Origin: Nematostella vectensis
Lineage: Eukaryota > Cnidaria > Anthozoa > Actiniaria > Edwardsiidae
Assembly (NCBI RefSeq): GCF_932526225.1
Contig: NC_064038.1
Span: 16,541,075 to 16,605,074 of the forward strand
DNA length: 64,000 nt
Direction: 5' to 3'
Of this stretch, positions 1 to 11,867 are shown piece after piece (position 1 is the first letter of the stretch; each line of letters starts with the position of its first letter). A model generated the notes under the pieces. It was not told where the DNA came from, did no database searches, and saw only the letters and a program-made list of their open reading frames with translations. The translations under genes and the position numbers were made by a program.

Positions 1-85
1 CCTGCCCACTGCAGAGCCGCAATGAGTTAATTTATTCATTTTGGTAGATCTTTTATCGATGCTCGTAATGTATGCAGCGCGAAAA

Positions 86-137
86 GTACATTGCGTTGTG
101 GCCGCAAAAACCCAGGTTCGAATCCTGGTCATGTCAT
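86..137 (+). tRNA. tRNA-His (GTG) 3' part, pseudogene
   Basis: A 5-bp anticodon stem (TTGCG/CGCAA, 91-107) encloses the loop TTGTGGC with anticodon GTG at 98-100. It is followed by a perfect T arm (CCAGG-TTCGAAT-CCTGG) and a 3' acceptor-like strand, then a T run at 135-140 that would stop Pol III. The sequence upstream does not match a tRNA-His D arm or a complementary 5' acceptor strand. I read it as a 5'-truncated or rearranged tRNA-His copy. A tRNA-derived repeat is the alternative. Confidence 0.6.
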
Positions 138-284
138 TTTTTATTTTAACTTTACTTGTTTAGCTGCTTTGTGTTGTCATGTAAGCCACAATACTACTGA
201 GTATTGAATCGTACATTTTCTAGAACTAAAATTTAGATATATGCAAACATCCTACAACTCCTTAGTAAGCTTGAATTCAATCTC

Positions 285-332
285 GCCGTGATCGTATAGT
301 GGTTAGTACATTGCGTTGCGGCCGCAATAACC
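285..332 (+). tRNA. tRNA-His-like 5' part, pseudogene
   Basis: The acceptor strand GCCGTGA, the D arm (TCGTATAGTGGTTAGTAC) and the anticodon arm are those of a eukaryotic tRNA-His. Here the loop is TTGCGGC, so the anticodon position reads GCG, and the match ends in AAT repeats just after the anticodon arm, without T arm or acceptor 3' strand. It is the complement in content of the 3' part about 150 bp upstream. Confidence 0.6.
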
Positions 333-462
333 AATAATAATAATTTTTAGGCCCTACTTAGGGCCACCCGTTTTCTACACAGTCGTCCCACATCAGGTTA
401 CAAGATGAAATTACTGTAAAAGGTCACTTTCTTTGTTCTCTTGTGGACTAGTCGGTTTGTCG

Positions 463-830
463 AGACTGTTTATTTCAGAGGGGTAATACCTGAGCTGTTT
501 ATTTCAGAGGGGTAATACCTGGACTGTGAATTTCAGAGTCAGAGTGGTAATACCTGAGCTCTGTATTTCCGGGGGTTAATACCTGGACTGTGTATTTCAG
601 AGGGGTAATATCTGGACTCTGTATTTAAAGGGGTAATACCTAGACTGTGTATTTCAGAGGGGTAATACCTGGACTTTGTATTTATAGGGGTAATACCTGG
701 ACTCTGTATTTTAGAGGGGAAATACCTGAGCTGTTCATTTCAAAGGGGTAATACCTGGACTCTGTATTGCAGAGGAGTAACACCTGAACTGTTTATTTAC
801 CTGGACTCTGTATTTAAAGGGTATACTTAT
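463..830. repeat. ~30-bp degenerate minisatellite
   Basis: About a dozen imperfect copies of a unit like CTGTTTATTTCAGAGGGGTAATACCTG follow one another, with point changes and small deletions. No coding potential is seen. Confidence 0.85.
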
Positions 831-1232
831 AAGAAAGTGGCGACTTGGGGGAGGAAAGGACCAAAATTCAAGATGGTGGTTTATTCCCTGCATAGATATA
901 ATTTTTTGATCGATAAAGTCGTTCTCTTGCTGAAATTCATTTTATTGCAATGTCCCTCAGATGAAGATACAGTGTAATAAGCAAATGCCTTTTCAATCGA
1001 TTATGCGCAAGCTGGGTTAGAGATCTTATTACCCATTATTCAGAATCCCATGAAAAATAAATTTCGAAAATAGCTAGAACTATGACACTACTTGAAATTA
1101 GCTTATTTGTTATCGTGTATATAATAACAATGCGATCTCTATTTCTAAGGAAATATATCTTGCACCACTTTAGTCCACATCCAGGTTTTTTATTTTCCTC
1201 TTCAATAATCAATCCATTCCTTATTCCTCGCT

Positions 1233-1430
1233 CTAGTCGCAGACCCAGATGCCGGGTGGGCACATGTTAATTCTCTTTGCGGGTTTGTTAGGTACAGCCT
1301 TCGCTCTTTGCTCTCTCAGTCGTTTCAACTCTCTCTTCCTGTCACAGACCCAGATTCCGGGCGGACACAAGTTGATGTCGTCACTTTCCCCTGTTTGACC
1401 GCTAGCGGCTTCTGCTTGCTGGGCGATTTC
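1233..1430 (-). CDS. Secreted cyclic-peptide precursor, exon 2 (2 CPPGIWVC loops, stop)
   Basis: Terminal exon of the same precursor. A pyrimidine-rich tract ending TTTTTTCCTACAG (acceptor AG just above 1430) joins phase 0 to exon 1. The exon encodes 65 residues: a hydrophilic acidic spacer (EIAQQAEAAS, then GESDDINL), loop 3 CPPGIWVC followed by DRKR, a strongly basic linker (LKRLREQRAKAVPNK, ending AKR), and loop 4 CPPGIWVC plus Asp before TAG. All four loops keep Cys-Pro-Pro-Gly-x-Trp-x-Cys while the spacers differ, the pattern expected if the loops are the selected product. The intron (1431-2077, 647 bp) contains a 50-bp tandem repeat. The alternative, two separate genes, is less likely because exon 2 has no signal peptide of its own. 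Confidence 0.78.
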   Translation of the reverse strand, partial: EIAQQAEAASGQTGESDDINLCPPGIWVCDRKRELKRLREQRAKAVPNKPAKRINMCPPGIWVCD

Positions 1431-1781
1431 CTGTAGGAAAAAATGGTATACACTTTTGAAATTTGAAAAATGCAAAAAAAGCAAATTCTTTTTAGCTAAT
1501 TTTATTTTTATTATTTTTTTCGCAGTATACATGAGTAATATCTGCACGAAATTTTATACATTTTTCCCCCACAAGGATAGTGGTAAATTTCTGCGATAAA
1601 CCAATCAAAAGAAAAAAGGACAATAGCTTTTGTCTTATGATCAGGTTCACAGGGTAACTGAAAGATAAATTATTATACAAATATAAAAGATAACCATAAA
1701 AATAAGATCTTAGAAAATGCTTTGCAACATTTCGATTGATGTGTTTCTACGGTTTTGGTTTTGCGTCTTAAACATAGCATG

Positions 1782-2081
1782 CGTTTTAGTTAGGTTACCT
1801 TCTAGCATAACTAATACATCAACACACTTCTCGTTTCAGTTAGGTTTCCTACTAGCGTAGCTTATACATTAACACGCCTCTCGTTTCAGTTAGGTTTCCT
1901 ACTAGCGTAGCTTATACATTAACACACCTCCCGTTTCAGTAAGGTTTCCTACTAGCATAGCTTATACATTAACACACCTCCCGTTTCAGTTATGTTCCCT
2001 AATAGCATAGTTTATACATTAACACACCTCCCGTTTCAGTTATGTTTCCTAATAGCATAGTTTATACATTAACACACCTCT
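1782..2081. repeat. 50-bp intronic tandem repeat carrying splice-donor copies
   Basis: Six copies with an exact 50-bp spacing (CGTTTCAG at 1832, 1882, 1932, 1982 and 2032, plus a diverged copy near 1782) abut the 3' edge of exon 1. On the minus strand each copy carries a version of the exon-1/intron boundary (GAAACGRGAG/GTGTGTTAA). The array probably arose by slippage that started at the splice donor. Confidence 0.9.
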
Positions 2082-2296
2082 CGTTTCTTTTGACATGTCC
2101 ACACTCCTGGTGGACAGTCCACCCTCGGCTCCCTCCTGACTGGCTGCGCGATCTCACTCCTGCGTTTCTTGCATACCCAGATTCCGGGGGGGCAGTCTAT
2201 GGTTGTGTAGACGATGTCGTCGTTTCTTGCCGGTACGCTTAAGACTGTTTCTGTCAGCGCTCCAAGTAGTACTAGTAGGACAGGAATGGAATTCAT
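2078..2296 (-). CDS. Secreted cyclic-peptide precursor, exon 1 (signal peptide, 2 CPPGxWxC loops)
   Basis: First coding exon of a predicted 138-residue secretory precursor. The ATG at 2296 opens a 20-residue hydrophobic signal peptide (MNSIPVLLVLLGALTETVLS, probable cleavage before VPAR). It is followed by an acidic spacer, loop 1 CPPGIWVC with KKRR directly behind it, a spacer ending in RREPRVD, loop 2 CPPGVWTC, then QKKRE. The basic clusters look like convertase sites that would release short peptides closed by one disulfide. The exon ends phase 0 at GAG/GTGTGT (2078/2077). Read-through would give only Val-Cys before a stop, so splicing to exon 2 is likely. I do not recognise the family. 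A neuropeptide, venom or antimicrobial peptide are all open; there is no C-terminal Gly for amidation. Gene structure is seen; processing is inferred. Confidence 0.8.
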
Positions 2297-4875
2297 AGTA
2301 GAATCTATAAGATGATAACAAAATGAGGTCTTATTATACCAGGGTCGTGTCTAGCAGGGGGCACTCCCAACACCACCACCCCCCCCCCCCCCCGAGTTTT
2401 TACAAAGGAGATATGTAAAAGAATATGGCAGTTGATTTTAAAATATAGCCAAATTAAGTGACTCATACAAACTTGCGTCGCTAATGGATGACGAACAATT
2501 TTAAGTTAACACTTCACTAAAGAGGGGGTAAAATTATTCCTTTATGACGCGAATTTATCCCGTACATTAATTCACAGCTCATTTTGTCACAAATACATTG
2601 ACTTCCGAGATATATATTTTGTCTCAAAATTGGTCTGCAATAGCCAATGCGATATTTTCTATTTAATTTGGTAAATAAAGTATTAAACTTTGTTTTTAGA
2701 TGTTTATTCCGAGATTTTTGCACATTATGTGCCTTTAAATATAAAAAAAAATGAATAATAATAATAACAAGGTGTTTGGTAGTTTCTCATGCTGTGACTG
2801 AGTTTTATTTTCTGGCCAGTCGGATTAAAAGAAAAAATCTGCTGAGCTACAAAATCGAGAAAGTGTCATAATGGAAAGATTGCCTTTTTTTAAATAGGAC
2901 ATTTTAATTCAGAAAAATAAATGCTAGTGAGAGAAATACTAGTATAGAGAAATAAAGACAAAACCGTTGTTGTCTTGTTCTATTCGCCCTAACAAAAAAC
3001 ACCAACAATTAACCCAATAAGAATAGAAAATTATCACCTGAATGCTGTGCTATTGCCTTTACATCAAAAAGAAAAACAATAAATGAACGGTGACAACTAC
3101 CAAGCATGCCTCGACAGGAGGTTACTAAAAGGAAAAACTCGGAAATTCCAGCAATAGCAAAGTATTTGTGGCAGACAGTCGGTACTGCCGGTCAAGTAGG
3201 CGACACCTGTTTCAAACTTCTTATGAAATAATAAGCTCTTCACTAATCCATGAACGATGACAGAAACACTTTTCCCTTATTCAAAACAAATTATATGAAG
3301 GGTTTTATGAGTAATAGTGCAGTACTTACAAAGTGCTAAGAAGAAAGGTCGTCGAGGGATCCGCCTGCTTTGAAAGGTCACAACTTGTGCCGTTTTTCCT
3401 CTAGCCATTGCCTTTTGTACCCGACTTCTTTGCGACATCCGAAACCTTGATTTCAAAAATTGCGAAATTCAAGTACCTCAACTTCCGATAAATCATATAC
3501 GTAGAACTAAATCTGGCAATTAGACAAAGTAAATTGATATTTTTTTTACATTTCAATGTGCGATTGTGTTTAAATTGACGGCAAATAGACCCTGTGAAGT
3601 ATTTTTTAAAAGGTCATTAGAGTTACGTCTGAAAGTTGCTCAGTAGCTCAAAGAGTTGCGCTCCCGTACACCCTAAGCCTTAAGGATCCCGAATCAATTA
3701 CACAATGATTCCAAATGATATACACTATTTAATAAGAATATTGATTTATCTGCTAAGAACATGCCCCTCAGAAAGTGGTAAAAAATTCTTTTTATTAGAG
3801 TGATCGTTCTGTAATGTGAACTATAATTGTGCTGGTAATAACGACCTGGAATATTATTCCTATTTTCCATTTTTGTGATTCTGATTCTAACTTGATGGGT
3901 ATTATATACATTAGCTTACATTATTGCAAGAATGCTTTGTAAAACTAGGCTAAGAACATCTCATACGAACATGTCAAGCCTTACAATGCTTGCCCCGGCT
4001 AAACTGGACATCAGTCGTTGTAATTAAAGTGTACATAGCATTACAGAACCTCATTTTCGGGTTATTTACAATTTCAATTCTAACACAAAGACCTCAGTTC
4101 AGAGGTTGTTTTGTGGGTAATAACGAGTAATTGAACAATAAGGCTATTATAATTCATCCCTACATTTTTTTTATTCTCAACGGGGATAATTTTGTATTGC
4201 GCAAGGGTAGATATAGATATTATATTCATTTGCTAAATCACAATCTCCAATTACGTGACGGGACTGAAATACGTTCGTGGTTTGCGTCAAAGAGCGTGAG
4301 ACTCAGCGAGCAAAAGTGCATTCATTTACCTAGTATGCGTAGTTCGATATTATCAAAGACAGCATTATAAAATGGTGAGACATCTCAAGTTCCTTTTCAA
4401 GGTAACGCTAAAAATATTGCTATTATTCAAACATTTTTAAAATTGAAATGAGAAAAACATGTTTACAAAGGGTGATTTTCTATCCTTGTAGAAATGAAAA
4501 TAAATGAAAGGGGAAAAGAAGATTCAACAGGCCCTCAACACGTCTGTTAATTGCACCGTAAAAGCATAGCGCATTAAACGCACATTTATAGTTATCCTAT
4601 TCCCCCTTTTGCCCTTGTCCAAGGCGCATATTCAGGTTTTTCTACTGCTTTGAGGAGGTCGAGGGAAAGGGGTGGGGGGATGGAATTGGAGGTTGTTTTT
4701 CTTTGTATGTAGTCTTTGAAAATGTTATGGCTTAACGTTCTATTGAAACATTTCCTTGCCTTGCCATCTGATTTGTAAAACCTTTGTAAACAATGAATCC
4801 AATTATTCGTACACATATTGTCGATCCTTTCGTACTTTCCTTCGATTGCTCAGTCATAGGCAGCCAATAGGGACC
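2297..4875. other. Intergenic; no gene recognised
   Basis: AT-rich single-copy-looking DNA. A C-homopolymer run lies at about 2378-2393. Short open frames have no recognisable domain. A tRNA-like patch at ~3630-3690 is too degenerate to call. Confidence 0.5.
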
Positions 4876-4879
4876 TTAA

Positions 4880-5007
4880 GATTTACGAATGCAGAGGGAC
4901 AACGACGACCCCGCACACGTTACATCTATTCGCGCGCTCAAAGTTGAGATGGCACGTGATGAAATCCCATGTGTGCGTCCTCGTCATTTTGGCTATCGTC
5001 GTAAATC
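4880..5007. mobile_element. Small TTAA-flanked foldback (MITE)
   Basis: TTAA at 4876-4879 and 5008-5011 flank a 128-bp segment that begins GATTTACGA and ends with its reverse complement TCGTAAATC. TTAA target duplication plus short terminal inverted repeats is the piggyBac-type signature; the interior is non-coding. Confidence 0.6.
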
Positions 5008-5011
5008 TTAA

Positions 5012-6945
5012 ATGTTGCTAATACGATTAGGGAAGGTGGCTTCACAACTTTGTCACTAAACGATTTATACATTTTATTCGATTAAAAGTTAATTACCACG
5101 AAACTCTTATCGTGATTTTTAATGTACGAATGTCTTTAAGGTCTTTTAAGAGTGGTTGAACTTTAATCTAATTGAATGAATTTGAATTCAATCGATACGG
5201 ACTATTTACAAAGATATTTCAAATCTATTCGAAAGTATAATGAAAAAAGGGAATGAGACTAGACCGCTGACGTTTACTCACGATCGCTTTTGCCTAAAAA
5301 GAAGCAAAAGGCATTTCGGTGACCACACTCAGTTCATTCCACAAAAACATTGCTGAAAGTGAATAAAATAAGCTGCTCTTGTAATGCATCATCTCATATC
5401 ATGCGATATCATCAATTAAAGCGTCCGCGCTCGCTCTATTCGATGCCCACGCTGAATCAGATTGTTATAATTATGATTCCCACGCTGAATCAGATTGTTA
5501 TGATTATGATTTTTGGGATGTGATTTACAGAGGTTCCCCAACTAAGGGACCGCGTATTTGATATGTGTCTGGCAGTGCCGGTAACGAAATAATATGAAGA
5601 AAAGACAAAATCTCTAGAAACAAATCAAGCAAACTATTTATAAGACTGCCTAGTTTCCAGTTAAGGCTCTCTCTAGACCGTTCTTATTTGTGGAGCATTT
5701 TAAGGCTGAAAATGTTCTTAAGGATGTTCTCAATTCAGTGTAAACAAATATCATGTTTGTGATAGTATATGGAGCATTATAAAAAGGAACTATACACATG
5801 TTAAATGAAAATTATATTAATGGTTGTTACAATTAACACAATATGATTCTTTATTTTCAAATGCCTCAACCTAACAAAACAATATTTTTCTGCTATCTGA
5901 GCCTCGACATGTTCTTAGCATGTTCTTAGAATTTGGTGAAATCTTAGGCTGGGCGTTCTTTTAGAACGGTTCTTATAAAAAGCGTGCAAATGCACAGCTT
6001 AATTCCAGAGAGAAAATGAGTAACCAGATAACCAACAAGCCGAGAGAAAATTAATATTAAGCTGGATTTAAAATATGGCACCGCGGATGGGGAGGAGCTG
6101 GGAGGGCCGCGGCACCACACTTTTTGCGACAGAAACAAGTCAAATACTATGATTTATTTCTTTTTTATTTTTCAGTATGATTTTTTTTTCAATTGTCAGC
6201 CTGCCACTTTTCAACGTGCTCCGCGGTCGTTGAAAAGGAGCTACCCCCCCTTAAAACGGCCATCGGATGACGTCATTAACGCTCATATCAAGGAGAGGTG
6301 ACTGACGGTGGTCTCCTGGAGATACAATAAATCCGCTGAATTCTAATTTTCCTGGTAAACTTGGACTTCAAGCTCTCATTTCTTCAATCTCTCATTGATA
6401 TTTTTATTTCCATTCCTGTAAAAAAAGCTGGTGAATCGGTCTAATGTTATGATAATCTCCGCCTTCTGATAAAACACCTTAAATTAAGGAAACCTACTTA
6501 CAGTCAAAAGCATTATTGAGCGCCGGCACGCGCATCCGGTGGGCTCTCGTTAAAGCTGTTGAAATGAAATACATTGTTTGTGATCACTTAGAAACAATAG
6601 CATAATCATTATGAAGACATCACGATTCTATCCGCTTGTTGATCTGGAAGAGTCTAGTTTCTTATTCAATTGCAAGACTAAATGCATAAAATGCTTACTT
6701 GGTCAATTATTTTTAAACTGTTATAAGTTACATAGCATTCAACTAGGGGTATTGCCATATTTTGTTCATTTAGAGGCCAAGGACTTTTTTACACGTCTCT
6801 TGGGCTAAAGTTTCGATGTGGCTGCCGAGAAATCTACGTTGATTTCATCTTTTTAAGGATGAACACCAGAACTAAAATTATGTGCCGTCAAAGTCCCACG
6901 TACTAAGGCTTTGTAGACAGTATTGACTAAAAATATATTAGTCTA
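5012..6945. other. Intergenic; one short tandem duplication
   Basis: No gene recognised. About 5446-5511 holds two copies of a ~33-bp unit (CCCACGCTGAATCAGATTGT). Open frames here are short and lack known motifs. Confidence 0.5.
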
Positions 6946-6949
6946 ATTT

Positions 6950-9676
6950 ACCATAGTCTAATGGTAAATTCTTATGTCCCATCATAGAAGTTCCATTATG
7001 AATATCTTTTTTTTAATCAAAACAATACTCCCACAAGCTTTGCCCTTGTGCAGAAAATGTCATGGATGTAACAGCATTCCAAAGATTCAAAATAATATAT
7101 TTAGACTGTTTAGATGCCATACTGTGATTTTTATGTATTGATTTAGTGGCGATTCTCTCCTTCATTGGACCAAATATTCAGAAAAATGTCTGGAAATTAA
7201 AATCCAAAAATATATCTCCTTTCATGCATTACATATTGGTGCACCCCACTTTACCATATAGTGGCCTTGTTGTTGGTGGCCTACTCCCAAATGAATGCAA
7301 TGAAGAAAAAAACAGATTGAAAATGCTAACTTCTAATTTCAAACCAAACCCTTTTATTGATCTATGTTTGGGGTAGAGAGGAATCAAAGAATATCAATTG
7401 ACTAAAAAAATAATCGACGGGAGAGGAGATATAAAGTGAATTGACTCAACTTGATAGGTTTGGTGAAAAAAATATAACAGTAATGAAAATAATTTGATTG
7501 AGCATTTCTTGACATTTCCCCTTTCCCATTATCTTAACCCTTTCACCACCACAGGCCTCTAAAGAGGCCATGTCTTTGCTATCCAAGCTATGTGAACAGA
7601 ATTCTATTATTGAAAAAGAACAAGGTTGTTGCTAGTGTTATAAAGTTTAAGTATCTTGCCCTAAAAAACCCTTCCCCTTAATAAAAGTTCCATTAATGTA
7701 CATTTGTAAAGCTACATTCTGACAAGCTTTGTTCTTGCGAAGAACAATGGATGAAACAGGATTTCAAAGATGGAGTATAGTGTCAGACACAATTTTAGAT
7801 AAGATGCAATGCTGAAGATTTAATGTACCATTTTAAGTTGTGATTTTCCATCCCCATGGGAATTAATATCTACAAATATACATCCAGTAATGCATTATAT
7901 TTTGGTGTTTTGAGAAACCCTGGATCTAACTATTCCAATGAAATAAATCTAAACATCTAAAATAAATGTAATGGGCAAGAGACTTGGAAAGAAAATCCTA
8001 AAAAGAAAATATAAGTGAAAGTAATAAATGAAAATTTCTAATTTAAAAATCAAATCTGTTCATTAATTTATTTTTGGTGTAGAGGGGAAATAGAAAAGAG
8101 CATCAATTGCATAAAAATAGTCAACAGGGAGAAGAAAAAGGAAGAAATATGACTCTTCCTTAAATGTTTGAAAAGAAAATATAATAACAATAATGTGATA
8201 ATTATATTCAGTACTTTTCTAAAATATCCCCTTTCCCATTATCTTTAGGTTGTTAGAAAACTGTTTTCTTTACAGATTTATTATTTAAAAAGCAAAAGTT
8301 TGTTTTTAGTTTTATATTATATAAGTATCTTGTTCTAAAAAAACCTATGAGTGTGTACTGTTGAATCACATAGTAATGAACTAGTCATTTGCACCCCCTC
8401 CCTTATGGTCCCGCAGAAGTCAGGGGTTAATGTGGGGTTTTAGACCACTTTTTAACCAGAATATGTCAAGAGGGGTGGTGGTATTGACTGTTTTTGACTC
8501 TTAACTTGGAAACAGGCTTTTACTAAAGTTTAATCCCCCACCCTTCCCTGGGACCATGGGTGTGGGGGTATCAAATGACTAGTGAATAAGAACATCCTAC
8601 TGTTCTCTTCAAGACATGATTTTTAATTCTCATGTCTTCCAGTCTTTAGCATTCATCTTGGCCCTCAGGTAGTTCCTGGTTCATAAAAGAGTGAAAACAA
8701 TTATTTATTATTTCATTCAAAACAATCATTTTATCAAGCCATTTATAATCTAACTAATTTTCCACAACTATTTGAAAAAAAATAAACACATGAGATGCAA
8801 GATGCAGACAATAACAACAATACATATTGAATATAGGTTTTTTTTTATGCTCGGTAAGAAAAATTTCTCTTGTAAGCTGAAAAAGCTGCTGTATCTTCTA
8901 AGGATATGTATCTTCTTAGGACTAAGAGCACAGGATATAAAGACAAAAACGGTCTTCTTTAGCAGTATTTGACAAATGCAACACGATATTGGTTAGCCTT
9001 TATGAAATATATCAACACAATCAATCTGCCCTGAAGAAGTCTTATTAAAGACGAATTCCAGTTTTTGTTGTATTGTATTTTATTCAACACAATCAAGAAT
9101 ATAGATAAAACAAAGAATGTCAAAACAAAACCTGTTATGCTCAAATAATTTGATTACTAAGTTAAGTACTCGCATTCTCAAAGCATACAAAAAGGACAAC
9201 AATAAGCCTAATAACTGTCATATCCTCAATAGACAATACAAATCGTCGTCCGAAACTCACCTTGCATTGTTTTTGTTTTTTTGGTCGCTTTCTTGTGGTT
9301 CTGTTCGCTTTTTAATGTGAACTGTTACTTGCTTAAATTTACTAGCTAAAACCAGATAAATCTTGGCGTGAATGAATGTTAGTAGATCTCCTCTAGTTGA
9401 CTTTATCCTTAAGTCACAAAATTTGAGGCAAAAAAATTAATCATCGCATAATCGACAAGAACTTTTTCCCTTGCTCCGTGCTTGTATTTAGTCGCCATTT
9501 CGGGGCCGAGTGGGGCCTGGGAGTCGCGCGGCTGACTGGCTGGCTGGCTGGCTGGCTGGCGAGTGACACCACAGGGTACCCGCGCGATGACCACAAAAAC
9601 CAAGTCGCATACCTATACCATATTTCTATGCCTACGGGGCTACCCGCGCGGCCTGCGGCCGCGCTTGGCTCCGCTA
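6950..9676. mobile_element. Dispersed 2.5-kb non-coding element, copy 1
   Basis: From about 6950 the sequence matches 13230-15549 almost line by line (for example TCTCCTTTCATGCATTACA, the CCCCTTTCCCATTATCTT tract and GGGGCCGAGTGGGGCCTGGG). It ends near GGCTCCGCTAAAAA. The terminus seen in copy 2 (TTTAGGCACTGCCTAAA) is missing, so this copy is truncated on its left. It has no coding capacity and is presumably a non-autonomous DNA transposon. A motif CCTGAAGAAGTCTTATTAAA at ~9032 is an extra insertion not seen in copy 2. Confidence 0.75.
8380..8583. mobile_element. Nested foldback MITE in copy 1
   Basis: Perfect 12-bp terminal inverted repeats ACTAGTCATTTG/CAAATGACTAGT continue inward as imperfect C-rich/G-rich arms (CCCTTATGGTCCC against GGGACCATGGG). 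It is shared with copy 2 at the same place, so it was present before the host element spread. Confidence 0.7.
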
Positions 9677-11860
9677 AAAAGATTATCCAATCAAAGCAGA
9701 GTACCCACCCCCTCCTCCTTGGTATTTGTATGCCAAGCTATCACTTGAAACAAAATGGCGGCGCGAAGGGGAGTACGATTATACAGCCTAACCGTTTCTT
9801 TGAAGCTGTTCGACACAGCGAAAATAATGTGCCACATTCAATATCGAAAAACACGCACTTATAGTTGACTAAACGCTGAACACAGACCCGGGAAGCACCG
9901 TCGACTCCATGCTAATGCGTTGTAATAAGCTAAGTACAGCAACTAAAACACTAAAAGTTTTACTTGGTACAAAATTAAATAGAGAACTTCTAACTTTCCC
10001 CCTCTGTTTTTCTATCAAAATCACGAGGTATTTAAGTTATTTTAAACTGTTCTTCAAGGCAGTTACTTCATACCGGGGGTCTACTATAAAGCCGGAGATT
10101 ATACATAGCTTTTACTTAATTTTCTCAATAGTTTCACGTGTGATCAAAATACAACGGCGTACAGTGAATATATCAAACAATAAAAGTACTTATAAAAAAA
10201 TAGAGGAGGGCTTAAACTTGAACAACCTATTCTGGGTGCAAGTTTACTTGTGTGACCACAGTCATTGTACTCCACTGGACACCATTAAGCAGACATACTG
10301 TATGAGAAAAATTTGGAGACAGTTAACTTATATGATGGCTTCAGATGTGTTCAGAAGAAAATCACCCCCATTACCACCCCTGGATCTGTCCTACAGAAAA
10401 TATAGGACAACAGACAGAATCATTTTCAAACATTAAAAATTATAAGCGAGAGAGAGAGAGTATTTTGGCCTAAAAGTGTGGCAAAGCAGCAGAAATGATG
10501 TAAAATGTTGAGATTGCATTGTTTCTATAATTTTGTGCCACTAATTTACTTTGTGTATTCTAGCGGGGAATTATGTGATCCTGTGCTTTGCAAGTGTGCA
10601 CCAGAAATTAAAACTAGCCACCATCATCTCCAGAAAACCAACCCAACAACCCCTTTCCAAATACTCCAAAGCATTAAGCAGACATATGAGAAAAATTTGG
10701 TGACAGTTAACTTATATGATGTGTGTGATATAGGACAACAGACAGGATCATTTTCGAACATTAAAATTACATTAAATCAGGCATCCTATTTTAGCCTGAC
10801 AATGTTTTGAAAATTACAAAATAATATAACTGAATGATCAATTGTCAATTACACCCACACAAACTCTCTATTTTTGAACAGAAATTCTGTCCGCTTGATT
10901 AAAGGGTGCAACTTAGTTTACATGAACATTTTTCATCTTTATAAAAGAAAAGATAATAGGGGTTTGATGTATAAGCACTAAACTTCTGATTCCTTTCCAT
11001 ACAGAAGTCTTTAAATGTAGGCATGTATCTTTATACCAAGCCAAAGAAAATACGGCAGAAATTGCTTTGTTTATTTGGCAGTATCCACTCAAACTTTGCA
11101 TCATGCACTGAATTATTGTACAATACTGCAGAAAATTCCACTTGTCATGTATGCCAAGAGCATACCACTTGAAAAAATTTACATATAAATAAGCTTCTAC
11201 TCATGTGCTCACTAGGCCAGTCCCTTTCAATTTCATCGATTATTTTTATTCGCAACGGCTACTGTAGCACCTAAACCAAAACGAAAAGACAAGACAAAAA
11301 TGGTTTACCACAACTCTGCTTCTTGCTTGTTTCAGTCGGCTACCATTCTTCTGTGACTTTGATGTATGCGAGTTACCTCAAACACGCTATCAGGTACTGG
11401 ACGTGAGATTCCATGATACAGCATGTAACTTGCGAAAATGTAAACAAAAACTAAATGGCAGGGTACCCATCGGGTACCCAAGAGGTATTCGCTTGTTCAA
11501 AGCATCAAAATGATGAAAAACTATTGTAGATTCCGTCGATGTATTTCCTTTTTTTGCTGACACCGTCCTGACCTAACGAAAATCCCAACTTTCTCAGATC
11601 GATAGGGCACACATGAGGGCGAAATTTTGAGTGACGTTGGCCGTAAATCTTGAAATAAATATTTTCTCGCCACGATCGCACTAATTCGTTTTTACAACAA
11701 GGCGTCCGGGTTCCTCTAGCATGCAGTAAACGCAATAAATCATAGGTAGGAGTATTATTCGGCCGACAGAAGAACGTTCTCTGCGTGGTTCTCTCGCCGC
11801 GGCTATGCAGGCTGCCGTTTTGTGTAATAATGAGGTAAACTGATACCTCCAATTTTAGTT
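9677..11860. other. Intergenic with a diverged direct repeat
   Basis: Two related segments, about 10283-10440 and 10668-10772, share CATTAAGCAGACATA, GAGAAAAATTTGG and TATAGGACAACAGACAG. Open frames covering them have no recognisable domain. A 115-codon minus frame at 11505-11852 is also unrecognised, and I do not call it a gene. Confidence 0.5.
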
Positions 11861-11867
11861 ATGATCC

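Noticed and set aside
1036..1270. Frames overlapping exon 2 of the cyclic-peptide gene
   Set aside because: Shadows of the CPPGIWVC exon in other frames.
3627..3695. tRNA or SINE with A and B boxes
   Set aside because: Only loose similarity to TAGCTCA and GGATCCCGAAT; no foldable arms.
9909..10436. 175-codon plus-strand gene
   Set aside because: Part of it lies in a diverged direct repeat and the composition is that of AT-rich non-coding DNA.
11505..11852. 115-codon minus-strand gene
   Set aside because: No known domain, no splice context, next to repeat-like sequence; not distinguishable from chance.
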